A stretch of 64,000 nt of DNA from Inia geoffrensis (GCA_036417435.1 CM070907.1:57334001-57398000); one strand, 5' to 3'; counted from the stretch's first letter, positions 11,001 to 21,884 are shown. The notes: a model not told the origin generated them from the letters alone. A program made the numbers and translations.

Positions 11001-11414
11001 TCCTCGGCAGCGCAGCCTCTCTGAGTTGTTCACTGGCTTCCTTCCACACTCCACAACTTTGCACCCGCCCATCACACATCATTCTTTTTCTTGTTCTTCA
11101 CTGGATAAATGCCTATTAATTCATCCAGACTCATTACAAATGGCACCCTCAGGGGGTATATGACATGACGCGAGCATGCATTCCCAGAGTTTATAATCTA
11201 TGGGGGGAAACCAACAAGTGAACAATAGCACTAACAACAACAGATAATCTTACGAGGGAATCACTTAAAGGACCCCTTTCTCAAGCACCCATAGATCCTA
11301 CTAGTCTGGGATATTTGACATGTCTTTCTATTCACTGTCTGATGTAAGAGAGTGCTAGGAAACACCGGGGAAGACAGTCCTGTTCCCTTGAATTAGGGTA
11401 GAATATCCGATCTT
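11001..11414. other. Unique sequence, no gene recognised
   Basis: No domain-bearing open frame and no nameable repeat. Confidence 0.45.
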
Positions 11415-11930
11415 TGCTGATCAGGGAGGGGGCTGGTATTTGCGGAGTACCTATCGTGAGTTGGCCCTGAGGGAGTACTTCTTTTTTTTTTTTTTTTTTT
11501 TACATCTTTATTGGAGTATAATTGCTTTACAATCGTGTGTTAGTTTCTGCTCTGTAACAAAGTGAATCAGTTATACATATACATATGTTCCCATATCTCT
11601 TCCCTCTTGCGTCTCCCTCCCTCCCAGCCTCCCTATCCCACCCCTCTAGGTGGTCACAAAGCACCAAGCTGATCTCCCTGTGCTATGCGCCTGCTTCCCA
11701 CTAGCTATCTACCTTACGTTTGGTAGTGTATATATGTCCATGTCTCTCTCTCGCTTCTTATGTCCTCATCTTTAATCTTTACTATCACCCTACGAAGTAG
11801 ACAGTGTTACTCATTTTAAACAGGAGGAAACTGAGGCACGGAGAGGTCATATGACTTGCTTGCATTGACACAACTGTATGATGGCTCTGGAATTTGTATT
11901 CAAATCTCTGTGCTGACAGAGTCATGTTTC
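11415..11930 (-). repeat. MIR SINE split by an antisense L1
   Basis: The left part (11415-11477) has 'ggtatttgcggagtacctatcgtg'. The right part (11760-11930) resumes with 'cctcatctttaatctttac', 'aaacaggaggaaactgaggcac' and 'gaggtcatatgacttgc'. Together they form one antisense MIR interrupted by the L1 at 11484-11753. Confidence 0.75.
11484..11753 (-). mobile_element. 5'-truncated L1 3'UTR, antisense
   Basis: A T run is followed by 'acatctttattggagtata', 'caaagtgaatcagttatac', 'cttgcgtctccctccctccc' and 'aagctgatctccctgtgc'. This is the reverse complement of the 3'UTR also seen at 42200-42569 and 59430-59789, so it is the same young L1 subfamily. Only ~270 bp of 3'UTR was inserted. A short possible duplication (CTTCTT, 11478-11483 and 11754-11759) flanks it. 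Confidence 0.88.
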
Positions 11931-12280
11931 CTTGGGTTTTGCTGGAGAGGAGATATGGAGCAGTACGGGATTAGGGGAGCGGAGGAAGAATGAATAGAGA
12001 AGTTCAGGCAGGCAGGAAAGCCAGATTTTCTACCCTTGCCAATCCTATTAAGGGCGGATCCTGACCAAAATCCTGCCAGGTGTACATCAATAAGAGAGGA
12101 AAACATTCCTGCGCAGGTTCATTTTATTTGCAGAGTGGGAATTATTGGGCTATGATCACCAGAAGCGCTTCGCTTGGAAACCAAGAACTTTGGCCACCGT
12201 GTTCTGAATTCATACTGAATTACTCACGGTGTGTTGGAAAGCCTGCTTTAGAATCAGTCATTCCTAACTTGGGATCTGGA
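11931..12280. other. Unique sequence, no gene recognised
   Basis: Two opposed open frames of 68 codons lack domains or splice context. Confidence 0.4.
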
Positions 12281-12284
12281 TTCT

Positions 12285-12420
12285 AACACACACGTTGTCA
12301 GACTTCAGGCCAGTGATGTGACCTCACTGAGCCTCAGTTGTCTAAAAATGGGATTATTGGAGATCCCAACTCAGAGGTTGTTAATGAGAGACTATACATG
12401 ACGTGTGACTAGGGTGCATG
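12285..12420 (+). repeat. MIR SINE, sense
   Basis: 'gggatctggattctaac', 'gtgatgtgacctcactgagcctcagttgtc' and 'aatgggattattgg' give MIR sense order. Confidence 0.65.
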
Positions 12421-13696
12421 TAAAATGTATTGTTCAAACGGGGACACCGTGTGGGGAGAGTCCTGCTGAGAATTATGCTGGGACAACAGGGGTAAACTGG
12501 TGCACAGTATGGTCACACCAGGTGTGAGCTGTAAGAAGTGTGTAGCAGAGGGGCTGCTACCTGGTAAGCCCCTGCAAATGCTCTTCCCTGCCTGTATTTT
12601 AAGCACAATTCCAAAGTCAAGCTACACTGCACCACTTACAATTTTCTGACCCTATTAGACTCACAGGCAGAGATAGCTCAGCCTGGCTCCTACCTGTCGT
12701 CAGTTAGTCATATTTTTAAGTCTGATCGACCAGTGAACGCGTGGAGACTCATTAGAACAACGTTAAGAGGCTTCTCAGTGTAGTTAGGACAGGACAACGG
12801 GAGAGAGTTTGTTTATAGGGAAGAGGAAGGAAGGTGTGTGCTGTAATCTATTTAGAGACAAACAGAAGACACACCAGCTTCAGAGCAGAAGATGAGAGGG
12901 GGTGATGTAAAGCAACAGGGGGAAACAAGTTAGAACACTCCGTTTAGTCACCTATATCTGCTAAGGAGTGAAGATGGGAGTGGCCAACATATTCCAGCAA
13001 GGTGAGGCATCTTTAGCAACTGCTGGACAATACCTGGTGGAAATAGGAGAGAAAGGCAGAAATCCTAGGATTTCGTTCTTCCTGACACATGGTGGATATT
13101 TAATATGTGTTAAGTTTCTTTCCTCTTGCTTCTTTTGTGGTAAGGATTTGTAAAATAATCTGAGAAGGTGATTTATAGTTTACACCCATAGCCTAGAAGC
13201 TGATGATCACGAATGCCTGCGTGGTCATCAATTTCTCTTCCTTTCCTCCCTATCCCCCCCACTCCCTCTCTTCCCTCCTTCTCGCAATTTACCGAGCCAG
13301 GAATTGAGGATATGAGGGTGAAGAGACAGGTTCATATTTGTCAGAGAAGACAGACCCTGAGCAGGTAATTAACCACAACTGTAGTTAGTGCCCTGAGATG
13401 GAGGGTGCCCCGCACCCCAAACCCTTGACTTTTACTACGGTTGACGTGCCCATGTGGCTTTAACTCTGAACTCATGGTCTGCCTCCCACATCTGGCTCTT
13501 CTTCCTGCCTTCCCTGTCAGAGTTGATGACATCACTAACCCTCAAGCCCTTGTCTTTTTACTACATCGCAGTTCATGGTTCACTGGAGCAGAGTCTTGGG
13601 GAGAATGTGATTTGAGTTTTCAGAGAGACCTACAGAAAGCTCACGGGAGAGCAAATGTCAGGGTGTGCAAATTCTAACCACCAACTTTGGGGCTGC

Positions 13697-13698
<2 letters not shown>
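12421..13698. other. Repeat-poor unique block
   Basis: About 1.3 kb in which I recognise no interspersed repeat. Open frames are short and without domains. A C-rich/T-rich patch occurs at 13230-13290. Confidence 0.45.

Positions 13699-13752
<54 letters not shown>
13699..13752 (+). repeat. (TG)27 microsatellite
   Basis: An uninterrupted TG dinucleotide run of about 54 bases. Such tracts are length-variable and can adopt left-handed DNA. Confidence 0.95.
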
Positions 13753-13753
<1 letters not shown>

Positions 13754-14029
13754 CAGTTGGGGCCTATGTTGGGGGTGGGAGAAGGGATCTCTGAGTCGAG
13801 GTAACAATCCTAGCTCTGATGAATCCAAGTACATCATGGATTGAGGAATGTATATCTCCCCTTCCCCTCTGCAGTCACCCTCCCCCCTTGATTTGTCATT
13901 TTCATCATCAACAACAAAAAACCCAAAATACAGTAGGAGAGCCTAAGTCTCTGTTCAACCTGTGTTCTCAGAATAAAAAAGACTCATTTGCTAACTGCCT
14001 TCTGTGACAAGAAGACAGCAGCTCCTGTG

Positions 14030-14640
14030 GAAATCTCCACCCAGACACTCTCCAGCCCCATCCCTCCTTATCTATCATCTATTTACCCATTTGAGTAATG
14101 GGAGGAAAAACCAGCTTCCTAATCAATCTCATTCTCCCGGAGTGCTCTGTTAAAAGTCATTTGCATTTCGACAATGGTCCAGCCGTTTCTTATCCCATCC
14201 ATCAATGTGAATGATAAATTGGCTGCCCGGTTTCCATCTGATCTTTAAATGAATAACTGCATGTTATCAACATAAATTTGCAGTTTGGCCTAGAGCTTGT
14301 TATGTCCACATAGTAGCGTGTGTGTTTGGAGAGGAGAGGGGTATGTGGTGGAGAGAGAGAGCAATGTGGCGGGCTGGGAAAGAGAGAGAGTGAAGGGGTG
14401 AAACCACAGACATGAACACTAATTAGAATGGGAAAATTAAATTCTTTCACTTGGGGCCACAGGCAATGAATGTTCCTTAAAAAACAAAAAAAAGTGAAGC
14501 CCCTAATACTTAACAGATTTGCAACCAGGTAATAACTTTGCAAAATGTGACTGACAGTTATCAGATTATCTCCTTTATCACACCTTTATTTCTATTAAGC
14601 AGGGCTTCTGCTCCCGGCAGGTTTCAAACGCGTGTTAATG
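14030..14640. promoter_or_regulatory. Candidate regulatory block (motif cluster, repeat-free)
   Basis: About 600 bp without recognisable repeats and dense in factor-binding motifs. There is a perfect octamer ATTTGCAT (14159-14166), a palindromic homeobox core CTAATTAG (14419-14426), GATA-type sites CTTATCT near 14067, and a cluster of three (TTATCA, TTATCT, TTATCA) at about 14558-14580. Motif density alone is weak evidence, so this is an inference and not a demonstrated enhancer. Confidence 0.3.
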
Positions 14641-15215
14641 CTGAACATCCCATGGAAGAATCAAAGGGCTGTAGCGACTGGAGCTTTGTGGAGGGACTCT
14701 ACAAATAGAAACATCCAGAAAAAGGGGCTGAAAAACCAGGGCAGAGCAACTACAGCTTCAGTCTGCTCTGGCTTCAACAAATATCTCTTCCCCGCAACCA
14801 GCGCAGACTGTCACGAACTTCGGAGGGAGGTGATAGAAATGTCGAGGAAGGCATACAGATCAGCAATCCTGCAGAAATTCTTTTTTTTTTTTGGTCTCAA
14901 TGTAATCTTAGGATTCTAAGAGTTGGTTGTTTTAAAGGACTAATTCCCATAAAACATAATTAGCATTTATACGACATTTTATTATGAGTGTTCTTTTTCT
15001 TTCCATCCAAATGTCTAACTGCTCTGAATAGTGAACCTGCCAGTAAACCCTCAGCAAGAGAGGAAAGTGATCAGAGTCCCAGTTTCTGGTTTAAAACTGA
15101 ACCCCTCATGAGGTCCAAGGTAGTAGTTACTGGATCCTCTTCCCAGGAGTTTGCACAGAAGGGGCAAAGGGAAATAGAGGCTAGTGAAGGATCTAAACTA
15201 GGTACTGTGTATCTA
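14641..15215. other. Unique sequence, no gene recognised
   Basis: It contains open frames of 95 and 86 codons on the plus strand. Neither has a domain. A T run lies at 14880-14892. Confidence 0.4.
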
Positions 15216-15219
15216 TTAA

Positions 15220-15370
15220 CTTGGTCAATCCTACCATCTGCACTGTAAGCTAGGTATTGTTATCCCATATTAGAGATGAGGAAACTGAGCCCAGAGATCC
15301 ATTAACTTGCCCATATTTAGAAAATCATAGTTAGGATTTAAACTCAGATCCTTCCTCATTAGCCAGCTAA
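15220..15370 (-). repeat. MIR SINE, antisense
   Basis: 'ggtattgttatcccatattagagatgaggaaactgagc' is split here into its recognisable parts: the TTATCCC core, then GATGAGGAAACTGAG, then 'aacttgcccatatttag' and 'ggatttaaactcagatcc'. Confidence 0.75.
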
Positions 15371-15395
15371 GTGGATGGGAAAAAAGTGCTCAGGA

Positions 15396-16031
15396 TGGTC
15401 TCTAGGTCCATCCATGTCTCTACAAATGATCCAATTTTATTCCTTTTAATGGCTGAGTAATATTCCATCGTATATATGTACCACATCTTCTTTATCCATT
15501 CCTCTGTTGATGGACATTTAGGTTGCTTCCATCACCTGGCTATCGTAAACAGTGCTGCAATGAACATCGGGGTGCATGTGTCTTTCTGAATTATGGTTTT
15601 CTCTGGGTATATGCCCAGTAGTGGGATTGCTGGGTCATACAGAGTGAAGTAAGTCAGAAAGAGAAAAACAAATGTTATGTATTAAAACATATATGTGGAA
15701 TCTGAAAAAATTGGTATAGACGATCTTATTTACAAAGCAGAAATAGAGACACAGATGTAGAGAACAAGCATATGGATACCAAGGGGGAAGGGGGTGGTGG
15801 GATGAATTGGGAGATTGGGATTGACATAGATACGCTATTGATACTATGTATAAAATAGATAACAAATGAGAACCTACTGTATAGCACAGGGAACTCTACT
15901 CAGTGCTCTGTGGTGACCTATACGGGAAGCAAATCCAAAAAAGAGGGGATATACATATAGCTGATTCACTTTGCTGTACGGTATAAATTAACACAATATT
16001 GTAAAGCAATTATACTCTAATTTAAAAAAAA
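15396..16031 (+). mobile_element. L1 3' end with 5' inversion (twin priming)
   Basis: The first part (15396-15639) is the reverse complement of the L1 ORF2 3' region: it matches, inverted, the segment at about 41869-42112. From 15635 the element runs in sense: 'catacagagtgaagtaagtc' to an A-rich end at 16031, parallel to 42117 onward. The two halves abut with a shared TCATA (15635-15639). This head-to-head layout is the known twin-priming product of L1 reverse transcription. A weak flanking duplication (CTCAGGA/ATCAGGA) is possible. Confidence 0.85.
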
Positions 16032-16222
16032 GAGATCAGGAGCTGTTTGGAGGTTTTCTCTCTGGATCCCATTTGGAAGGATCCCTGCTTCCCCTCTGTT
16101 TTGTCTTTTAAATTTCCTTCCAATATCCGAATGTGTGCATGTTTTCCATTGGCTCCTTCATATTCACTCTTTTCTACCCTGATCTGTTCCTCGGAGAACA
16201 GCCACCCTTGCACTCTGGCTTT
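16032..16222. other. Unique sequence upstream of minisatellite
   Basis: No gene or repeat recognised. It is part of a 199-codon open frame that runs through the minisatellite and is not considered real. Confidence 0.4.
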
Positions 16223-16391
16223 GAGTGGTGTTTGGCCAATGGGAGGACCTGGTGGCAGACTGGAGTGGTGTTTGGCCAATGGGAGGACCTGGTGGCAGAT
16301 TGGGAGTGGTGTTTGGCCAATGGGAGGACCTGGTGGCAGATTGGGAGTGGTGTTTGGCCAATGGGAGGACCTGGTGGCAGATTGGGAGTGG
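16223..16391 (+). repeat. 41-bp minisatellite, 4.1 copies, one CCAAT box per unit
   Basis: Units lie at 16223-16262 (40 bp), 16263-16303, 16304-16344 and 16345-16385, plus a 6-bp stub. Units 2-4 are identical by eye; unit 1 differs by a C and a missing G. Each unit carries GGCCAATGGG, a good CCAAT-box (NF-Y type) match, at 16236, 16276, 16317 and 16358 (first C). Because 41 is not divisible by three, all three frames of one strand read through with the same peptide text phase-shifted. Confidence 0.93.
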
Positions 16392-16477
16392 ATGACCTTG
16401 GGTCGCTGCCAGGTTGCAGTGGTGGTTTTCCAGGTCCTGCCAGGTGGCCATCTTCACAGTGACTCTCTCCAAATTGC

Positions 16478-16835
16478 AGTCACCCAACAGTTCCCAAATG
16501 TTTTGATTCAGGACCCCTTTAGACTCGTAAAAATTGTTGAGGATCCCCCAAAGAGCTTTTGTTTTTCTCTCTCAGTGTTTACCACGTTAGAAATTAAAAC
16601 TGAGAAATTCTCAAACACAGGAATCCACATGCATGCATTCCAGTAAGCCATCAGAGTGAGGACACCATCACAAGTCAGGTAGCCTCTGGAAAACTACACT
16701 GAGCTCTCATCACAGGATAAGAGCAAAGGAGGCAAAAAAATATCTTAGTATTACTGGAAAAATGGTTTTGACCTTGTGGACTTCTAACAGAGTCTCAGGG
16801 ACCCCACAGGTTTCCAGCTTTGAGAACCACTGCTC
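16478..16835 (-). mobile_element. hAT-Charlie-like DNA transposon, internally deleted
   Basis: Text such as 'ttcaggacccctttagactc', 'gaggatcccccaaagagctttt' and 'accacgttagaaattaaaactgagaa' matches a Charlie/MER1-type element. The right end reads CTTTGAGAACCACTG, a canonical hAT-Charlie terminal inverted repeat. No transposase frame survives. Strand assignment is tentative. Confidence 0.6.
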
Positions 16836-17399
16836 ATACTGCCCCTTCAGACTCACCCTGGGATACTTCAGACTCACCCCAACCCTTGTTAGATCTCTCA
16901 CTCTGCCTGGACCTTCAAAATTACCCCCTTATTCGACTCCCTTCCATAATTCCATTTTGACTATGCCCTCTGCTTCCTACCGGAACCCTGACTCATCACG
17001 GACTAGGGTATGACTGGAAATTCACCTTGGAGGCAGGGCTGGGGCCAGAAGTGGCTCAGGAATGCCAGCAGCAAAGAAAAATATTCCTTCTGCTTGCACT
17101 GACCTTTTTCCTGTGAACTTTGATTCATCTTTTAAATTGTATTTATTAATTCCTCACTGATAAAACGGTGTATCTAGAATCAGAGAGATGACCACCCCTC
17201 TTTCCTAGACTCAGGCCAGAACATAAGAGATCTGTTTCCTGTTAGAGGTGTAGACAAACTGGACCACCTTTAGAGGAGACTCTGGAAACCAAGTTCGTAA
17301 GGAAGAAATTAAGGAAAGTTTTCTCTGAAGAAAAGGAGCCTCAGAGGATATTGGCCATTTTCAGCTATCGCTTCATCTGGTGGCCTTTGTTTCAGGGAA
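16836..17399. other. Unique sequence, no gene recognised
   Basis: No domain, no named repeat. The AT-rich stretch around 17110-17170 is low in CpG and unremarkable. Confidence 0.4.
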
Positions 17400-17600
17400 G
17401 ACTTCTTCATCCCTTCTACTGGGGGTCCCATTGAATTCGTACCAGATCTCAATTGTCCCATATCACTTTATATAGTCATTATTTGCATATTTCTCTTTCC
17501 CTTTCTAGACTGCTAGCTCCTCAAGACAGTTTCAGTCACCAAGGCAGTTCCGTCTCCAGTGTGTGACAAATGTTTGTTGAAGGAAGGAGTAGAGATGGCA
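17400..17600 (+). repeat. L2 LINE 3' end
   Basis: 'ctagactgctagctcctcaagacag' and 'gtgtgacaaatgtttgttgaaggaagg' mark the L2 3' terminus in sense. Confidence 0.65.
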
Positions 17601-17671
17601 CTCTTTTTCATAACTGCCATTTTGTTTCCCATAGTCAACGAGAGACAGTTCACGCTTAGCTGCAAAGACCA

Positions 17672-18165
17672 TCTTTTTTTTTTTTTTTAACAGTTTTCTA
17701 AGGGTATAATTGATCTACAAAAAATGCACATATTGAAGATGTATAATTTGATGAGCTTGGACATACGCAAACACCCATGATACCATTAGCACAATCAAGG
17801 ACATAACAAATACCAACCCAACTTTCCTTATGCCTATGTCTCTTTTTTAATTATTGTTTTCTGAGGCAAGAACACTTAACATGAGATTTACCCTCTTAAC
17901 AAATTTTTAAGCGTGAATAGAGTGTTGTTAACTGTGGGCACTATGTTATACAACAGATCTCTAGAATTTGCTCATCTAGGTTAAGTGAAACGTTTTACCT
18001 GTTGAACAGTGACTCTCCATTTCCCCTTCCTCCAGCCCCTGGCAACCACCCTTCTATTCTCTGCTTCTATGAGTTTGACTATTTTAGATATCTCACGTTA
18101 AGAGTAGATATCTCACGTAAGAGGAATCATGCAGTGTTATTTCTAAAAATCACACAGGAAGTCAT
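17672..18165 (-). mobile_element. Old L1 (L1M type) 3'UTR, antisense
   Basis: After a T run (17673-17688) come 'gtataattgatctac', 'tgtataatttgatgagcttgg', 'ccattagcacaatcaagg', 'cagcccctggcaaccacc' and 'atgagtttgactatttt'. These are the antisense landmarks of older mammalian L1 3'UTRs. Divergence is high. Confidence 0.75.
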
Positions 18166-18234
18166 TCAATATGCCTGCAGAAACAGACAGGGAAGCCCCT
18201 GAAATGTTTATGCAGGTCTTGTGATACCTTGGGG

Positions 18235-18380
18235 ATGCATGATTGGAAATAAAAAAACCTGAGTTTCTAACCCAGCCCCACCACTGACTAGTGGGGCTGC
18301 CTTTCACAAGTCACTTCCTTTCTCTAAGCCTCACGTCCTCAGAATGAATGGTTTGGACTAGAAGAGTGAATGCCAACTTG
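18235..18380 (+). repeat. MIR SINE, sense
   Basis: 'cctgagtttctaacccagcccc', 'caagtcacttcctttctctaagcctca' are MIR sense landmarks. Confidence 0.6.
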
Positions 18381-19199
18381 TATGCATGGTTCCACATCTC
18401 AGGGTGCCATTGCAAGGGATCTGGAATCCACAAGGGTAACAAACACTGTTGGATGCCTAAAAAACTGGTATCTCTGGTGCGTATCTGAATTATGTCTTCA
18501 CATATATGGAGCTGTGCTTATAATTGATAAAATATAAGACTCTCAAATCACTCTTGAAATTGGTATGTATATTTTGGCTCTTTTCCAATCAAAAGATAAT
18601 AAAATTATTTGGTGTGTCATACTCTGACTCTAGAAAGAAGCTCTTGTTCTTGGGAAAATCGGAAATCACTGAGCCTCAAGCCTTGGTTTTGCCTCTGAAG
18701 GCTGTGGATCTGATGCAGGAAGCAAGAACAGGCAGTTTTTCTCACCTGCAGATAGGAAGGGCTTTGTTAACCATAGTTATGAACACCGATGTAGGAAATG
18801 TCTGGAAAAAGTCAATGAACATGTTTTCTAGTTTTCTAATTTATTTCCTTCTCCACAGACAGCATCCATGACACAAACACAGGCTCCATACTATGAGGAG
18901 AGCCTGAAAGTGTTTAAAGCGTGTAGAGGCAATAAGATCTTTTTTTTTTTTTTAACCAGACAAAACAGTATTTGCTCTCACTTTCACCCATCCTAATCTA
19001 TTATCATCACTCAAAAATATTTTAGAAACTTCCTTCCTCTAATGGATGAAAGAGATTGGGGGGGGGGGGAGAATTAAAGCTATGGAATAACATGTCTGGG
19101 GAGCCACTAAACAGATTAAAAGAAATTTGTTAACTTTCAGGGATATTTGTCAATGCCCAATTCAAGAAATTCAGTGACAACTGAATGGGAATTGTCTCC
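18381..19199. other. Unique AT-rich sequence, no gene recognised
   Basis: A 115-codon open frame at 18524-18871 has no domain or splice support. A G run (about 10 bases) lies at 19060-19070 and a T run at 18941-18952. Confidence 0.4.
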
Positions 19200-19480
19200 T
19201 CTTATAACCAATGAACTAAACAATCATGCTTTAAAATTTTTCGATAATAATTCTTTTCTATATTTTCTGCTACCAAAATAATACATATCTATTGTAGAAT
19301 TTCAAAAATATAGAAAGCCTCAAAAGAAGAATACATAAACTACCATTAATTTACATGCAGTATTTAATATGCTTGCATATATCCCTATCTCCATACTTAG
19401 AAATTTTAAATGGTTTCATATTATTTATTCATGCTGTTTGGTAACTTGCATTCTCTTAAAAATTTTTATTACATACTATT
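19200..19480. repeat. AT-rich LINE-like remnant
   Basis: 'aataatacatatctattgtagaatttcaaaaatatagaaag' and 'tatcc' text followed by 'ggtaacttgcattctctt' resembles an old LINE 3' region. It is too diverged to assign. Confidence 0.35.
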
Positions 19481-19614
19481 ACACACATAATAAAGGACTG
19501 TAAATAAAGTATGTATAAGTTATAAAGCATGATAATAAAATGAATAACCATTAAGCTACAATCCTACTTACAGATTCAAATATCACCATTATTGTTGAAC
19601 CTATCTATATGATT

Positions 19615-19710
19615 CTCCCCAGTTCTCCTGACTTGAATGCAGATGTGATGCTGGAGCTATAGCAGCTATCTGGTGGGCATGAGGAAAAGGCTAAGAAATT
19701 TATGAAAAGT
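19615..19710 (+). repeat. Fragment of the LTR-like family seen at 8085-8573
   Basis: 'cttgaatgcagatgtgatgctggagc' and 'gcatgaggaaaaggctaag' parallel 'aattcagggacgatgtctgagg' and 'ccatgaagaaaaggctaag' near 8337-8395. Confidence 0.4.
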
Positions 19711-19989
19711 CTGGCCTTGACAATTCTTGCACCGACCTATCTACAAATTTCTGCTTACGTGATTTTAAACTCTGGTTATATGATTTGCTTAAGTGCTATA
19801 AATCTGATTTTATGCAAATGAGAAAGGAATATAGTCCTGATTGAGATGGCATCTTTCATCCACTTAGTCCCCAAACTAGATCCTCTCATTCAACAGCAAC
19901 CAAAAAGGTAGTGAAGAAGTTCCACAAGTAATTTTTCTAAATCAGAGTACACATTTCTTAGTGAGGCTGACATGGTCTGGCCACTCCCT

Positions 19990-20310
19990 GTTTTCTCAGA
20001 GTGTTGTTATCACTCTGCCTCATGCATTTGGCTTCACTCACTTGACCCTTTATAATTTCCAAGAAAATACTAAATTCTTTCCAGTTTCATGTCCTTCAAG
20101 CATTCTATCTCATTCGCCTGGATCCCTTTCCCCCTAAGTTACCTTCCCATTCTAAATGAGCCCCGCCTGTTACTACCTCTTTGTAAGCAAGTCACTAGGC
20201 TTTGAGTTCCACTAGAGGAACCTCCATGTTAACTTTGTTGATTGTATACCAAGCAGAGCCTAGCACAGCGCAGGAAAGATTATAATCACTCAAAAATATT
20301 TTGTTAGATG
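19990..20310 (+). repeat. L2 LINE 3' region, sense
   Basis: 'ctgcctcatgcatttggc', 'catgtccttcaagcattc', 'cctggatccctttccccc', 'ctttgagttccactagagg' and 'gcagagcctagcacagcg' follow the L2 order. Confidence 0.65.
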
Positions 20311-20364
20311 AGAGGTGAATATGTTGTGTACTAGTCAAGTGTCAAACAATGCCTATCCCCCGTT

Positions 20365-20490
20365 GTTCTTTAATTTCCCAATCTCGGGTTTTTCATCTTT
20401 GAGATGGGTTAATAATCCTTCCCTCTCAGTGCTGTTTGAGAAATAACTGCAATCATTGTGTGTAGGGGCTTAGATCGGGGCTTGAAATGT
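20365..20490 (+). repeat. MIR SINE fragment, sense
   Basis: 'gggtttttcatctttgagatgggttaataatcc' corresponds to the MIR 'cctcatctgtaaaatggg..aataat' segment. Confidence 0.55.
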
Positions 20491-20594
20491 GATTTATTTG
20501 CCTCGATAAGGGGACTCCTTATTCCCCGATCAACAAATTTTCCTTCCAACTTCTCACTTTAAAAGTAATACTTGGTAGAATTATTATTACTGAT

Positions 20595-20735
20595 AATTAT
20601 AATCCACTCCAACACATACTGAGTGCTTGCTCATATACTTTACATGCCAGTATGTTATATACACTATTTATTTTTGTGATGTAGCCTCTGTTATTATCCC
20701 TTTGTTGCAGATGAGGAAACTGAGGCTGAGACTAA
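20595..20735 (-). repeat. MIR SINE, antisense
   Basis: 'atactgagtgcttgctc', 'ttattatccctttg' and GATGAGGAAACTGAGGC give a clear antisense core. Confidence 0.75.
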
Positions 20736-21329
20736 GGACAAGCCTCTTGGGGTGCTTGGCTGCTGCCTACAGACAGACAACTGCAACTGGGCTTGGTCAG
20801 AAACTAGCGAACCAGAGAGTCTGCTGTTTACAGGATGTGTTCCCTGTACTTGTTTCATTTTGTTCTTTTCCTGAGAGAAAAGGCAAAACAGAATAAAATG
20901 AGCTGATATCAAATTTTTTTTAGAAAAAGCCCCTTCCAAAGACTGCTCTGAGGTCAATACAGATTTTCATTCCAATCTTCTCTCCTCCTAGATCCACAGG
21001 CTCTGAAATGAAAATAGATGCTCAAGCTGGTGACCCCAAGGCAGGATCCTCAACCAGAAAACAATGCCTGAGTCGGGCCTGGTGCAGCATACTTTCCAGG
21101 TCCAGAAAGCAGACTGATACACATTACAGAGATTTGGCGACAAGAATTGACAGCAAAAGCCATTTATTTTAACCAGAGCTCCGTATTTAGAACCTTATAT
21201 GTAGGAGGTGCTTAATAAATGCCGGTTGAAATGCATTCCATGGCCTCATGTTATAGTGAGATTTTATGATTTTAATATAACTTATTCTGCATGTCACTCA
21301 ATTTAATATAGCAACCCACGCTCTTCAAA
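20736..21329. other. Unique sequence, MIR tail near its end
   Basis: Opposed open frames around 20694-20957 lack domains. At 21195-21235 a short MIR-like tail is visible ('ggaggtgcttaataaatgccgg'). Confidence 0.4.
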
Positions 21330-21620
21330 ACTTGCCTCAAACTTGCCTTTCAGTTTCTTCTCTTAACATTCCTGCTCTTGCACATAGTTCTCATCACACC
21401 TGAGTCCTGTTTCCTAAACACGCCCTGGCATTTAGTTGCTCTGTGCCTCTGCTTGTGCTGCTTCCGAGAACTCCTACACCCCAGCCCCGCCTCTTTTCAT
21501 AAAACTGGCCAACTCATCCTGTAGGTCTCTGTTACAGTAACATTTCCCCCATGAGGTCCATCCCAGGTGAGACATATCCATACCCACGAGCTTTCCAATT
21601 TTCTAGATATAATTATAGCA
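21330..21620 (+). repeat. L2 LINE fragment, sense
   Basis: 'cattcctgctcttgcacatag', 'tctgtgcctctgcttgtgctg' and 'ccaactcatcctgtaggtctc' are L2 sense text. Confidence 0.6.
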
Positions 21621-21634
21621 ATATTTTCCATCTG

Positions 21635-21875
21635 GTGGCACAGCATGGCTGGCGGATAAAGCATAGACTTTAGAGTTGGAAATATCTGGCCCCAGATCCC
21701 AACCCTGCCACGTCAAAGTCATGCATCCTGGTGTGATTTACCTAACTGTGAGCCTCCATTTCCTCTTTGGAAGTGAGGGTGCTATGACCTGTCTGTTAGG
21801 GCTCTTGTGGGAATAAAGGGGGAGAACATTTAAAGTTCCCACAGCACAGATCTGGTTCATGGTCAGCAGCTGCCT
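21635..21875 (+). repeat. MIR SINE, sense, near full length
   Basis: 'ggtggcacagcatggc', 'gactttagagttggaaatatctgg', 'cccaaccctgccacg', 'gtgagcctccatttcctc', 'gggaataaagg' follow the MIR consensus from the tRNA-like head to the core. Confidence 0.75.
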
Positions 21876-21884
21876 CGTTCTGGT

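Noticed and set aside
16223..16391. Possible CRISPR-like repeat array
   Set aside because: Units are directly abutting with no variable spacers, and the host is a mammal. It is a minisatellite.
16047..16646. 199-codon frame with an internal peptide repeat
   Set aside because: It results from the 41-bp minisatellite having no stop in any frame on that strand; the rest overlaps transposon text.
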